This document shows, piece by piece, positions 7,006-15,289 of a stretch of DNA of 64,000 bases; position 1 is the stretch's first letter, and every line of letters begins with the position of its first letter. The DNA is from Photobacterium jeanii (lineage in GTDB: Bacteria > Pseudomonadota > Gammaproteobacteria > Enterobacterales > Vibrionaceae). A program made the translations under genes and the position numbers. The DNA is taken from NCBI RefSeq assembly GCF_001650345.1, contig NZ_LVHF01000029.1, forward strand, positions 1-64,000, given 5' to 3'. Under the pieces are notes generated by a model that saw nothing but the letters and a program-made list of their open reading frames with translations, did no database searches and was not told the DNA's origin.

Positions 7006-7626
7006 TTAGTGAACGTGACCATTCGCGGTAGCTTGCTCAAAAACCACTTGAGACCAACCTGCGTCAATCAAAGCTTGATCTGAAATCACGCTCTCTGAAA
7101 GAGATAAAGCTTTTGCCTTACCATCTAAATCAATCCACAGCTCAGGCTCTTGATGAGCTGCAACCAAAATGAATGAACGCGCTGTTTTTTCTTGGTCTGA
7201 GCTTTGAACTAAACCTTGATACATAGCTGGCGCGATCAATGTCCATTGGTGTTTGCCATAGAAATCCCAGCTTTTATCTTCAACAAAAGGGGCTAACCAT
7301 TGCTCTTTCAGCGAATCAATCGGCTCCCAATCAAGGCGTTCACTTTGCTGAATTTGAACATTAAGATCCGCATGAGACTCATCAATATTTTCAAGATAAA
7401 TATTACGAATTTCCTCATGCGCTAAACGTAAGTCAGCCAACAAACCAAGCGATGCTTGATCTACGTCTTTTAATGCAATTTGATGAGAAGCAAGAGAGAG
7501 ACGTGCATGATGCTGTTGATGAAAAGGTAATAACACGGCAGCTGCAGTCAGAATAATTAGGATGCAGAGCGCAACCCACTTACCTTCACGTCCACCGTTG
7601 TCAGAACGTACGGTCTGAATGATCAT
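7006..7626 (-). CDS. Membrane-anchored protein of the metal operon (resembles DUF6162)
   Basis: 206 residues with one N-terminal transmembrane segment (about 17-35, WVALCILIILTAAAVLLPF) and a periplasmic remainder ending HVH. Histidines cluster just after the membrane segment (QQHHA) and at the C-terminus (NGHVH), which would suit metal handling. I recall a family of unknown function, DUF6162, in this position upstream of ZnuA-like genes; the assignment is tentative. It overlaps the preceding gene by four bases and precedes the binding protein gene by about 37 bases. Confidence 0.6.
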   Translation of the reverse strand: MIIQTVRSDNGGREGKWVALCILIILTAAAVLLPFHQQHHARLSLASHQIALKDVDQASLGLLADLRLAHEEIRNIYLENIDESHADLNVQIQQSERLDWEPIDSLKEQWLAPFVEDKSWDFYGKHQWTLIAPAMYQGLVQSSDQEKTARSFILVAAHQEPELWIDLDGKAKALSLSESVISDQALIDAGWSQVVFEQATANGHVH

Positions 7627-7940
7627 TTTTCTTTGATCTCAACGACATCAACTTCAACTGGGCTTTCATGGCCAGCATCGAAAACAATGTAGAAGTCAGT
7701 GTCTGGTTTAGTAAAACGTACCTTAGAGCCTTTATCCGTTGTTTCTTTGGCAATTAAGGTATCGTCATAGTCATACAAGTGAATATCGTAGTCTACCGCT
7801 GTGCTACCGTCGCTGTAACCCGCGTGGCAAACAATTTGTTCAGACTCTGACCAGCAGCTCATAATTGGGAAATGTGCAAACGCCGATGCAGAAAATAGTG
7901 CACCACATGAGAGAAGAAATAGTCCCGCTTGCTTTTTCAT
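7623..7940 (-). CDS. Small secreted protein with predicted N-terminal His
   Basis: 105 residues with a clear signal peptide ending in FA-HFPIMSCW. Cleavage after ASAFA would leave His as the mature N-terminus, as in some copper and nickel proteins. The rest looks like a small beta-sandwich (YDIHLYDYDDTLIAKE, KVRFTKPDTDFYIVFDAGH), with two Cys that could form a disulfide. It is the first gene after a strong terminator hairpin and overlaps the downstream gene by four bases. I do not recognise a named family; it could be a short relative of DUF4198. Confidence 0.6.
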   Translation of the reverse strand: MKKQAGLFLLSCGALFSASAFAHFPIMSCWSESEQIVCHAGYSDGSTAVDYDIHLYDYDDTLIAKETTDKGSKVRFTKPDTDFYIVFDAGHESPVEVDVVEIKEK

Positions 7941-7954
7941 AACAACCTCGAATC

Positions 7955-7981
7955 AAAAAAATAGCCTGCCGAAGCAGGCTA
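7955..7981 (-). terminator. Strong hairpin with UUCG loop inside the metal operon
   Basis: On the minus strand TAGCCTGC-TTCG-GCAGGCTA is followed by seven T. It stands between the DUF4198 gene (ends 7989) and the next gene (starts 7940), with only about 14 bases left before that start codon, so no separate promoter fits between. It should attenuate transcription into the transporter genes. Confidence 0.8.
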
Positions 7982-7988
7982 GTTAGAA

Positions 7989-8825
7989 TTATTGAAGTAC
8001 AGCTTCAAATGTTAGGTGAACGTTCACACTTGCTTTATCGGCTAATGTGTTGTCTTTTAATTCACCTTTGTGGTTTGCACGTAGCAGGTAACGACCTGCG
8101 TGCTCAGGTACGAAGCGGATGAAACCGTCTTTGTCACTCACCACATCAAGTTGCTCTTGGTGGTTACGGTACATAGTGCCTTCGCGTGTAATATCTGCGG
8201 TTACGCCAGCTTGTGGTTTACCGTTGAAGAACATCTGGAATACCACTTCTTCACCTTCCACAATATCTGCAGGGTGAGTGATAGGCTTAAGCTCTAGTAG
8301 CTTGCCTTCAATCTCAAGTGCTTTTTGAGTTGGTTTACCTACCGTGATGTAAGACTCAGCACGAGTGAAACTAATTTGTGTTACAACGTCACGAGACTTA
8401 GCAGGAAGCTCTGCTGCGCGCTCGGCTTTGTTTGCTTTTAACCATTTAACCGTGTCACGACGACCCGCTTTGTACTGAGTCCAGTATGATGGTGAGTTGT
8501 TAACTGCAACCTTATGTGTCCCTTCTTCTTCAAAGTAGAAATCGAACATTGAGCGGCGTTTGCCACGAACCACAAAGTTAGGGCGTTCAGAGCGACCATC
8601 AGGCATCAAAACGAATGCAGCTTCACTACCCGCAGGCTTATCGAAAACGAAAGTACCGTGTGATGCAGTCACATCAAAAGTCAGCCAATCACCACCTTCT
8701 TTAGACACAGTAAAGTGAGAAGGAAGGATCCAACGTGGGTGCGCGTTTGCCGTTGCAGAAACAGCTAGGCCAGCCAGTACAGAACAAGCGAGTGCTGCTG
8801 CTTTTAGTTTATTGTTTTTGATCAT
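7989..8825 (-). CDS. DUF4198 family periplasmic protein
   Basis: 278 residues with a signal peptide ending TANA-HPRWILPSHFTVS, leaving His as the likely mature N-terminus. DUF4198 (COG5266) proteins are periplasmic Ig-like beta-sandwich proteins often found with nickel or cobalt uptake genes and with TonB-dependent receptors. Other visible features are FYFEEEGTHKVAV and a C-terminal strand-rich region (GFIRFVPEHAGRYLLRANH). It lies between the DUF2271 gene and the metal ABC genes. A metal-binding or metal-chaperone role is inferred from family and context. Confidence 0.8.
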   Translation of the reverse strand: MIKNNKLKAAALACSVLAGLAVSATANAHPRWILPSHFTVSKEGGDWLTFDVTASHGTFVFDKPAGSEAAFVLMPDGRSERPNFVVRGKRRSMFDFYFEEEGTHKVAVNNSPSYWTQYKAGRRDTVKWLKANKAERAAELPAKSRDVVTQISFTRAESYITVGKPTQKALEIEGKLLELKPITHPADIVEGEEVVFQMFFNGKPQAGVTADITREGTMYRNHQEQLDVVSDKDGFIRFVPEHAGRYLLRANHKGELKDNTLADKASVNVHLTFEAVLQ

Positions 8826-8840
8826 TTTGATGTCTAAGTC

Positions 8841-9371
8841 CTATTTAACTTTATAATTCAGTTTTACTTTGCCGGTCTCGTCAGTCGGCTTAATATCAAC
8901 ACTGAATCCTTCAGTGCCAAAATCTAATTTCTTGCGTAGTAAGCTTCGGCCACCGTGTTCGCGTACCACTTCGGCATAGAAGGTGTATTCACCTTGTTCA
9001 ACTCGCTCACCAGCATGGTTTTTACCATCCCACACAAAGCGGTACTCGCCAGCAGGTCGAGTTGCAGACGTTACGCCATCAACCAAAGCACGGTCGTAGC
9101 GGCCCACTTTTCGCCACCAACTACGTAGGTCTTTTAACCATTCATCTTTACCAACCCACAGCTCTAGAGTACGAACAGGTTGACGATCTGCACCTTCAAT
9201 CCACACCGCAACATAAGGGCGGTTATAATTTGAAGATTGAATCAGTGGAAGTTCAAAAGACACATCCATCTGAGCGTCTAGAGGTAATGGCTTAGCCTGT
9301 GTCATCAAAGGCATCGCCACAACAGCGGCAAGTGCAGACAGCTTCAACATACGCTTACATGCGTGTTTCAT
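8841..9371 (-). CDS. DUF2271 family periplasmic protein
   Basis: 176 residues with a signal peptide through about residue 26 (LMTQA). The body has the DUF2271 pattern: RPYVAVWIEG, RTLELWVGKDEWLKDLRSWW and then the FlgD-like turn AGEYRFVWDGKNHAGERVEQGEYTF written here in part for orientation. The family usually sits beside PepSY membrane proteins in redox-linked iron acquisition clusters, as here. It probably assists electron transfer or metal handling in the periplasm; no catalytic residue can be named. Confidence 0.8.
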   Translation of the reverse strand: MKHACKRMLKLSALAAVVAMPLMTQAKPLPLDAQMDVSFELPLIQSSNYNRPYVAVWIEGADRQPVRTLELWVGKDEWLKDLRSWWRKVGRYDRALVDGVTSATRPAGEYRFVWDGKNHAGERVEQGEYTFYAEVVREHGGRSLLRKKLDFGTEGFSVDIKPTDETGKVKLNYKVK

Positions 9372-9458
9372 TCTTTATTCCTTGTTTACTTAGCAGCTCT
9401 ACTTCCAACTACAGGACAGCAAAGCAAATTGAATTCTTAGTAAATGTGCATTTCGCAA

Positions 9459-10085
9459 TTAGGGTACGGCGAAGAAGAAAATGAATAAGGTCACAGCCGT
9501 TCCTAGGCCCATCCATTGCAGTGAGGTGGTTAATGTCTTCTTCTTAGGTAGCAGCAAACAAACGCCTGTCAGTACAAACAGCACCATCAATACGGCTGTA
9601 ATATCAATAAACCAGCGCCACACTTCCCCGCTGTTACGACCTTTATGTAGATCGTTTAATACCGCCACTAGCCCATAATGGGTTTTCTCAATAACCGCCT
9701 CTTGGCTAGTCATATCGATATATACTGCAACGTTAAAACCAGGGCCTTTGTAGTCGAGTGAGATTTCCCCCTCAATCAATTCACCATCTTCAACATCGGT
9801 ATACACGTTCAATCCAGATGGTTGACCAGAAATCTTTCCCTTTGCAGTTAGGTAGCTAACCAGCTTGTCTTCTTGTGGACGGTACTGACCTTTGTCCGAG
9901 TGAAAGAGTTCAGCCGGAATATTAAGTGTTAATTCGGTAACGTCTGGCTGACTCTTAACGAAAATATGTGGTCTATTTAGCGTGATGCCAGTGATAGCAA
10001 AGAACAGCACAACAAGCAGTAAAGCCATTGAAATGTAGACATGTAGTCGTCGAGACCAAAGTTGCACTGTTTTATTCTTAAGCAT
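9459..10085 (-). CDS. PepSY-associated membrane protein
   Basis: 208 residues with transmembrane segments near 15-35, 160-180 and 188-206, and a periplasmic PepSY-like domain between. Conserved-looking histidines occur in RRLHVYIS at the first helix and LNDLHKGR before the second, as in PepSY membrane proteins that bind heme and reduce ferric siderophores (FoxB-like). It is the first gene of the PepSY-DUF2271-DUF4198 block and lies directly downstream of a Fur-box-like sequence. Role as a ferric reductase partner of the TonB system is inference. Confidence 0.75.
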   Translation of the reverse strand: MLKNKTVQLWSRRLHVYISMALLLVVLFFAITGITLNRPHIFVKSQPDVTELTLNIPAELFHSDKGQYRPQEDKLVSYLTAKGKISGQPSGLNVYTDVEDGELIEGEISLDYKGPGFNVAVYIDMTSQEAVIEKTHYGLVAVLNDLHKGRNSGEVWRWFIDITAVLMVLFVLTGVCLLLPKKKTLTTSLQWMGLGTAVTLFIFFFAVP

Positions 10086-10130
10086 GGATATTGGGGTTGC
10101 TACGATTCCTGAATGGCACGCATTTTAATT

Positions 10131-10149
10131 GATAATAATTTTCATTGTG
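10131..10149 (-). promoter_or_regulatory. Fur box candidate upstream of the PepSY operon
   Basis: GATAATAATTTTCATTGTG matches the 19-base Fur consensus GATAATGATAATCATTATC at 14 positions by my count. It lies about 46 bases upstream of the PepSY start, suiting iron repression of the downstream minus-strand genes. Confidence 0.7.
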
Positions 10150-10173
10150 ATTCAATTTACAAAGTTTACAATA

Positions 10174-10203
10174 GGCAAAAATAAAGCCGCATAAAGCGGC
10201 TTT
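10174..10203 (-). terminator. Terminator of the TonB2 operon
   Basis: AAAGCCGC and GCGGCTTT pair around a five-base loop (10183-10203); on the minus strand it is followed by a T-rich run (TTTATTTTT). It sits 20 bp past the stop of the TPR gene. Confidence 0.85.
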
Positions 10204-10222
10204 TGAGGTTTCGTTATCAACA

Positions 10223-11431
10223 CTATATAGCGGTCAATTGTTGTTCAGCACTGTTGTTCTGTTGCATCTTACGCATTTGCGTTAGATATTTAATCCAACT
10301 CTTAGAAGCCGCCGTTGATTTGATGTTGTTCGCACGCTTAGCGTGGATCAATGCTTTCTCAAATAACGACAACTTGTAATAAGCACGGACACGAGCCAAT
10401 TCAACATCTGATTTACGACCAGAAACCCGATCCAACTCTTTTAATGCATTACGGTGATGACCTTCTTGCAATAACAATTGCGCTAGAGCCCAGCGATGTT
10501 TATTGTTTTTCGCCGCAGCCAAACGCCAATACTTAATTGACGTATCCCATTCTTTCGCTAACTGCCAATAGGTAGCTTGGTCTGCCAGTAATTGCGGATC
10601 AGTCTTCGCGTCATCGATTTCAGCCAATACTTTCGCAGCACGCTCAGGAATGCCCTGTTGGGCATATAACTGTGCCAAGGTACGAAGGTTTTGCTGACTT
10701 AATGCCACACCTTGACGTTTTGCCAGTGCCAAGGTTGCTAAGGCGTCTTTTGAGCGATTAAGCTGCAACTGAATACCTGCGGTTTGCTGCCACCAAACAA
10801 GTTTATTTGGCTCAAGCACTATTAGACGTTGCAAAGTCGGCAAGGCGCTTTTCCAACGCTGTAACTGCAGTTGAGCACCTAACTTAATGGTTAGCGGAGC
10901 CACTTCATCTTTCTTATTCAGTTGCTCATAACGCTTCATCGCAGAAAGTACAGGCTTCCAATCTTCAAGCTGATAATGAGACTGCGCGATACGCAGCCAA
11001 AGCTCATCAGCTTTCTGATTTTCAGGGATCGATTTTGTTAACGCATAATAATGTGGCAGTGCTTTTTTATACTCTTCGTTGGAGAGTAAAATATCAGCCA
11101 ACATCCGCTGCGTGATCCACGCCTGATCGTCATCAAGCAAACCACTATTGACGGCTTTAGTTAGGTTAACCACAGCCAGTTTGGTTTTACCTTGCTGCCA
11201 ATAAAACACACCCAACATACGCTGAACAAACGCTTTGTCGTAAGCTTTTGATGGCTCAAGTTCAGCCAGTACAGCAATGGCTTCCGCCATTTTCTCATCT
11301 TGTTGCAACTGATGAGCACGCTGTACTTTACCGGCGGTAAACTGTGATAACTGTGGTCCAGCAATGGCGGTTTGGCTCGCTAAAGCTAAACCGATAGAAA
11401 GCACCAAAGTTTTAGTAATTGATCTGATCAT
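10223..11431 (-). CDS. TPR-repeat protein of the TonB2 operon
   Basis: 402 residues with a signal peptide (to about residue 24, TAIA) and about eight to ten tetratricopeptide-like helical hairpins, e.g. LGVFYWQQGKTKLAVVNLTKAV and LRTLAQLYAQQGIPERAAKVLAE. It is periplasmic and probably acts as a scaffold. The gene overlaps tonB by four bases and ends the operon. In Vibrio cholerae a TPR protein holds the same place after tonB2. Its exact function in energy transduction is not known to me. Confidence 0.8.
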   Translation of the reverse strand: MIRSITKTLVLSIGLALASQTAIAGPQLSQFTAGKVQRAHQLQQDEKMAEAIAVLAELEPSKAYDKAFVQRMLGVFYWQQGKTKLAVVNLTKAVNSGLLDDDQAWITQRMLADILLSNEEYKKALPHYYALTKSIPENQKADELWLRIAQSHYQLEDWKPVLSAMKRYEQLNKKDEVAPLTIKLGAQLQLQRWKSALPTLQRLIVLEPNKLVWWQQTAGIQLQLNRSKDALATLALAKRQGVALSQQNLRTLAQLYAQQGIPERAAKVLAEIDDAKTDPQLLADQATYWQLAKEWDTSIKYWRLAAAKNNKHRWALAQLLLQEGHHRNALKELDRVSGRKSDVELARVRAYYKLSLFEKALIHAKRANNIKSTAASKSWIKYLTQMRKMQQNNSAEQQLTAI

Positions 11432-12042
11432 TTGCTTATTTTGAACTCCAGTCTTACCGTTTGTCCAAGTTGCGCAATTGCTTTGCCATCAACAACTTTA
11501 GGCTGGTACTTCCATTTACGCAGTGCTCGAATCGCTTCTTTTTCAAATAAACGACGTGGGTTGGCTTCTAACACTTTGACATCTGTTGGACGCCCTTGCG
11601 GATCAATCGTAAACGACATCACCACATAACCTTCAGCCCCTTGTTTCAATGCGCGAGGCGGATAACGAGGCTCGACACGATAGAGTGGCATCGCCTGTTG
11701 GTTTGATCCAAAATCGGAAAACTTAGGCATATTGATCGCAACACCACTTACCGCAGCATCCAACGCTAATGTTGGCATGACCGGCGATGATACCGCTACC
11801 GTTTGACTTTGCGCAGTCGGTGTCGCTTGTGGTGGCGGCTCTGGTGTGTCAGGCTGTTCTGGCACAGCACGTTGACGTCGTTGCGCCGCACGTTCTTGTT
11901 CCACCATCACCATGTCAAATGCCAATGTTTCACTCGTTTCAGGTTTACCTCGGTGACCGTTATCCACCATCCAAGCCATAAAGGTGAACAAACCTAATGT
12001 CACCGCCATAGCTAACGGCAAGGCGAGTAAAAGTCGACGCAT
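11428..12042 (-). CDS. tonB2: Energy transducer TonB (TonB2 type)
   Basis: A short TonB of 204 residues. One N-terminal transmembrane helix (about 4-26), a Pro-rich linker (EQPDTPEPPPQATP near 63-77) and a C-terminal TonB domain (about 120-204) with YRVEPRYPPRALKQGAEGYV and the closing VRLEFKI strand. It links the inner-membrane ExbB/ExbD motor to outer-membrane receptors such as the one at 15290-17359. The short length and the neighbouring TtpC-like gene indicate the TonB2 class of Vibrio. It overlaps exbD by one base. Confidence 0.92.
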   Translation of the reverse strand: MRRLLLALPLAMAVTLGLFTFMAWMVDNGHRGKPETSETLAFDMVMVEQERAAQRRQRAVPEQPDTPEPPPQATPTAQSQTVAVSSPVMPTLALDAAVSGVAINMPKFSDFGSNQQAMPLYRVEPRYPPRALKQGAEGYVVMSFTIDPQGRPTDVKVLEANPRRLFEKEAIRALRKWKYQPKVVDGKAIAQLGQTVRLEFKISK

Positions 12043-12449
12043 TAACTCTTCTCCGCAGCCAAAGCAATACTCTTAACACCCGCCCCTTTCGCGGCATCCA
12101 TCACTTTTACAACCGTGCCGTTATAGGCATGTTCGTCGGCTTGGATCACCAAAGACGCTTCTGGCTGTTCAAGTAACATATGCTCAAGGGTTGCTTGTAC
12201 GCGTTCAACGTCAATAACACGCTTATCGATGTAAATATCGTTGGCAGATGTAATCGCAACAAAAATACCCGCATCTTTTTTGCTAACCACATTGCTAGCC
12301 TGCGGACGATTCACTTCAACACCTGACTCACGCACAAACGAACTGGTCACAATAAAGAAGATCAGCATGATGAAAACGATATCCAACATAGAGGTCATAT
12401 CGATTTGCGCTTCATCGCGTGCGGAAGATGGACGACTAAGTCTCATCAT
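12042..12449 (-). CDS. exbD2: Biopolymer transport protein ExbD
   Basis: 135 residues with the ExbD/TolR layout: a short cytoplasmic N-terminus (MMRLSRPSSARDEAQIDMTSMLD), a single transmembrane helix beginning near residue 21 (MLDIVFIMLIFFIVTSSF) that carries the essential proton-path Asp (Asp23 in MLDIV), and a periplasmic domain. It works with ExbB to convert proton flow into TonB motion. Its start overlaps the exbB stop by four bases. Confidence 0.92.
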   Translation of the reverse strand: MMRLSRPSSARDEAQIDMTSMLDIVFIMLIFFIVTSSFVRESGVEVNRPQASNVVSKKDAGIFVAITSANDIYIDKRVIDVERVQATLEHMLLEQPEASLVIQADEHAYNGTVVKVMDAAKGAGVKSIALAAEKS

Positions 12450-13000
12450 CGGCTCCTTAATAATTTTTCTAATTTCTGTTCACGCCACAAACATGCTTTT
12501 GCTAAACGTGCGTGAACAAACATGCCAGCTAATGCGGCAACCATACCTGCCATGGTCGGCAAGGTGGCTAATGAAATACCTGATGCCATCAAACGTGGTT
12601 GGCTGCTACCCTGCGTCGCCATTACATCAAACACTGAAATCATGCCTGTTACTGTGCCAAGTAGTCCCAACATTGGGCAAATTGCCACCAGCACTTTGAT
12701 CAGATTCATGTTTTGGTTTAAGGCAATATGGGCTTCGCTTAACCAACCGTCACGGATAGCATGTGCGTACCAAGACGTTTGATCTTCACGTGCCTGCCAC
12801 TGAGTTAACCAGTGTTTCTTTTGTGCCGGGTACGAAACGTAAAGATACAACACTCGCTCAACCACTAAGATCCAGCACACAGCCACCGCAGCAGCCAACC
12901 ACCATAAGATGGGGCCACCTTGGTGCATAAAGTGAGACAGCGATAACCACCAGGCTTCGAAAACCGTTGAATGCAAGGCTTCTGAAAGACTGAATCCCAT
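12446..13000 (-). CDS. exbB2: MotA/TolQ/ExbB-type motor protein ExbB2
   Basis: 184 residues with three transmembrane segments. The C-terminal part has the ExbB/TolQ channel motifs: VAICPMLGLLGTVTGMISVFDVM and SGISLATLPTMAGMVAALAG, with conserved Thr residues facing the pore. It forms the pentameric stator with ExbD. It is the second ExbB-like protein of this operon; the longer one (13000-14340) is TtpC-like. The stop and start of neighbours overlap, showing tight coupling. Confidence 0.9.
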   Translation of the reverse strand: MGFSLSEALHSTVFEAWWLSLSHFMHQGGPILWWLAAAVAVCWILVVERVLYLYVSYPAQKKHWLTQWQAREDQTSWYAHAIRDGWLSEAHIALNQNMNLIKVLVAICPMLGLLGTVTGMISVFDVMATQGSSQPRLMASGISLATLPTMAGMVAALAGMFVHARLAKACLWREQKLEKLLRSR

Positions 13001-14340
13001 TAGGCTGCTTTTCCTACTTTCTCGGCTTGCTCAGCAACTAGGCTGATGCCTTGTTTTTCAAGAATATTGCGAATGTTCTCCGCTTGCGTACCCAAAATAT
13101 TGTGCGCAAGAAGAAGTGGCATTGCTGAAATCAAACCTAGCACCGTTGTTACCAATGCCATTGAGATACCGCCCGCCATCACTTTAGGATCGCCGTTACC
13201 AAACTGAGTGATCACTTGGAAGGTTTCGATCATACCGGTTACTGTACCCAGCAGACCTAGCATAGGAGCCAACGCTGCTAGTAGTTTTAGCATCGATAAA
13301 CCTTTTTCAAGCTGCTGTTGTTCATCAACAATGGTTTCTAGTAAACGAAGTTCTAGCGCTTCTACGCTACGGTTTTGTTCTTTATCGTAAACAGCAAGTA
13401 CGCGCCCTAGCGGGTTATCACCCGGTTGTTGTGGATTTTTCAGTTGTGAGCGAATTTGCTGGCGAATCGCCATCAGTTTCACACCACGGAAAACCGCAAT
13501 GATGGCACCAATCGCTAACAGACCAAGAATGATCTTACCTACCACACCACCGTGCGCTAAACGATCTTTCATCTCTGGCGCATTTGCCAATTGTGACAGC
13601 ATCACACCACGAGATGGGTCTACAACAATGGATTGAACTGCATTCTGTTGAGAAGAGTTTTGAGCGAAGTTAGCAGCGACAGGACCGTTCGCTGGTTGCT
13701 TTAAGTAAGGCTTAGCAGTTTCTTTTGCCCCATCCCACTCGATGTAGCCTTGATCTGCCACCATGCCGATACTACCTAGACGGTAAGCATTTAGTTGTGA
13801 TTTATGACCTTCACCATTGATGTAAGCCACATCAACATTGGCTAACTCACCACTTGCTTGAATCTGCTCTTGCATTGCCAGCCACAAACCTGTCAGTTGT
13901 GGTAATGATGGCAATACTTTTGCATCAACAATCGCATCAATTACCGCATTGTTTTGGTGACGATCGACGGCTGTTACCGAAGTATCAAGCTCGGCTTTCA
14001 CATCTTTAGCCGTTTGGCGAACCACACCAAATAGCTCACCCAAGCTGCCTGTTTCTAGGCGCAGTTGCTCTTCCAAAATAGCAAGCTTGTTTTCATTATC
14101 ACTAAAGGTATCGCTCAACTGCTCTGTTTCTTTTTGCAGTTGATTTCGCTGAGCAATAAGCGCATCACGTTGTGCACGAATGCTACGTTCCGTTTGCTTA
14201 AAGCCAGCTTCACGATCTTTATTGTGTGCAACTTGTACTTTTTGTTCTTGGCGAGTGTCTTTTAGTAGTTCAGTTGTCGCTGATGCACAAAACGGGACGC
14301 TAAATAAACACAGAACCGTTACTAACGCTTTCAATTTCAT
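13000..14340 (-). CDS. ttpC: TtpC-like protein: periplasmic coiled coil plus ExbB domain
   Basis: About 446 residues from the preferred ATG at 14340, which opens a signal peptide (MKLKALVTVLCLFSVPFCASA). Residues about 28-105 form a coiled coil (RSIRAQRDALIAQRNQLQKE), then a periplasmic domain, a transmembrane helix near 265-285 and a C-terminal MotA/TolQ/ExbB domain (LAALAPMLGLLGTVTGMIETF). TtpC is known in Vibrio to be required specifically for TonB2 function, possibly to span the periplasm. The reading frame extends 60 codons further upstream to 14520, but that would overlap the DUF3450 gene and lacks a signal, so I reject the longer start. Confidence 0.9.
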   Translation of the reverse strand: MKLKALVTVLCLFSVPFCASATTELLKDTRQEQKVQVAHNKDREAGFKQTERSIRAQRDALIAQRNQLQKETEQLSDTFSDNENKLAILEEQLRLETGSLGELFGVVRQTAKDVKAELDTSVTAVDRHQNNAVIDAIVDAKVLPSLPQLTGLWLAMQEQIQASGELANVDVAYINGEGHKSQLNAYRLGSIGMVADQGYIEWDGAKETAKPYLKQPANGPVAANFAQNSSQQNAVQSIVVDPSRGVMLSQLANAPEMKDRLAHGGVVGKIILGLLAIGAIIAVFRGVKLMAIRQQIRSQLKNPQQPGDNPLGRVLAVYDKEQNRSVEALELRLLETIVDEQQQLEKGLSMLKLLAALAPMLGLLGTVTGMIETFQVITQFGNGDPKVMAGGISMALVTTVLGLISAMPLLLAHNILGTQAENIRNILEKQGISLVAEQAEKVGKAA

Positions 14341-14341
14341 C

Positions 14342-15121
14342 TTACTTTGTCTCCACGTTAGTTGCGGCAGTGTGCAGTGATACAGGTAGGTTGATAAGGC
14401 TTGGCGCGACTTGCTTGTTCGCAATCGCAAACGCTTTATCAACATCACTTGCGTATTGGCTATCAAGAGATTGCCAACTACTTTGTTGCTCGTTCCACGC
14501 CCAGTAGCGTTGACCGTCAAGGCTACGCGCCACTAGCGAAATACGGCCTAAGTACAGCAATTCAGCTTCAATAGAATCAGCATCACTCAGTGCCAATTCA
14601 CCTTGGTAAACACCTAACTTAGTGCCGTAGTCCATTTCGATTTGGTAGGCTTCTAAAATACGACGGTATTTTTCAGCATCACTGATATCCGCTTGCGACA
14701 TCATCAGCTTCAACTTAGCCACACGCGCTAAACGTTGATCGCGTTTGATTGGCTTGTCGTCAGTAATAATGGTTTGCAGACCATCGATCATTTTGTACAT
14801 CAAAGGCACTACCCCTTGGCGGGTTTCTTTAATGCCTTGAATTTGATCGCTCAAGCTGGCGCTTTCTTCCTCTTGGTTTGCGACCAAGCGTGCCATGTGA
14901 TCTCGGTAAACAGTCAAGTTTTCAACTTCTTCCTGAAGTTGCTCAATCTCCGCTTTCATCGATAACGCTTGCTCTGCGCTTTTATCGATTTTCTTCTGAC
15001 TAACACTAGACGCGTGATTGATTTTATTCTCGACAGCACGAGCGCTATCGAGGCTATTCGCTTGCGCGCCATAAGCAACACTTAAAGCTAGAAACACTAG
15101 CGAAGGCTTAAATCCCTTCAT
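14342..15121 (-). CDS. DUF3450 family periplasmic coiled-coil protein
   Basis: About 259 residues from ATG 15121, with a signal peptide (MKGFKPSLVFLALSVAYGAQA) and a long coiled coil near 30-110 (KAEIEQLQEEVENLTVYRDHM). DUF3450 proteins precede TtpC-like genes in TonB2 operons of Vibrio and Shewanella. Probably it interacts with the TtpC coiled coil in the periplasm. An upstream ATG at 15157 in the same frame would add 12 polar residues before the signal and is less likely. It ends one base before ttpC begins and is the first gene of the TonB2 operon. Confidence 0.85.
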   Translation of the reverse strand: MKGFKPSLVFLALSVAYGAQANSLDSARAVENKINHASSVSQKKIDKSAEQALSMKAEIEQLQEEVENLTVYRDHMARLVANQEEESASLSDQIQGIKETRQGVVPLMYKMIDGLQTIITDDKPIKRDQRLARVAKLKLMMSQADISDAEKYRRILEAYQIEMDYGTKLGVYQGELALSDADSIEAELLYLGRISLVARSLDGQRYWAWNEQQSSWQSLDSQYASDVDKAFAIANKQVAPSLINLPVSLHTAATNVETK

Positions 15122-15256
15122 GATCTTTCTCTTAAATATGGAATTAGACGTAAACAAAAATAAAAAACAGACAGTGTAAAAACAAAGAATCCCGACTCAA
15201 GTGCGGGCAAATTGCTTACAATACTAATTGAAAACAAATCTCATTTAAACAAATAA

Positions 15257-15280
15257 AGGGGAAAGCTAATGCCTTCCCCT
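15257..15280 (-). terminator. Terminator of the TonB-dependent receptor gene
   Basis: On the minus strand AGGGGAAGGC pairs with GCTTTCCCCT around ATTA, followed by TTATTTGTTT. It separates the receptor from the TonB2 operon, whose promoter should lie at about 15125-15255. Confidence 0.8.
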
Positions 15281-15289
15281 AAAGATTAA

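Noticed and set aside
14341-14520. Extended N-terminus of the TtpC-like gene overlapping the DUF3450 gene
   Set aside because: The extra 60 codons lie within the DUF3450 gene, while the internal ATG at 14340 opens a clear signal peptide.
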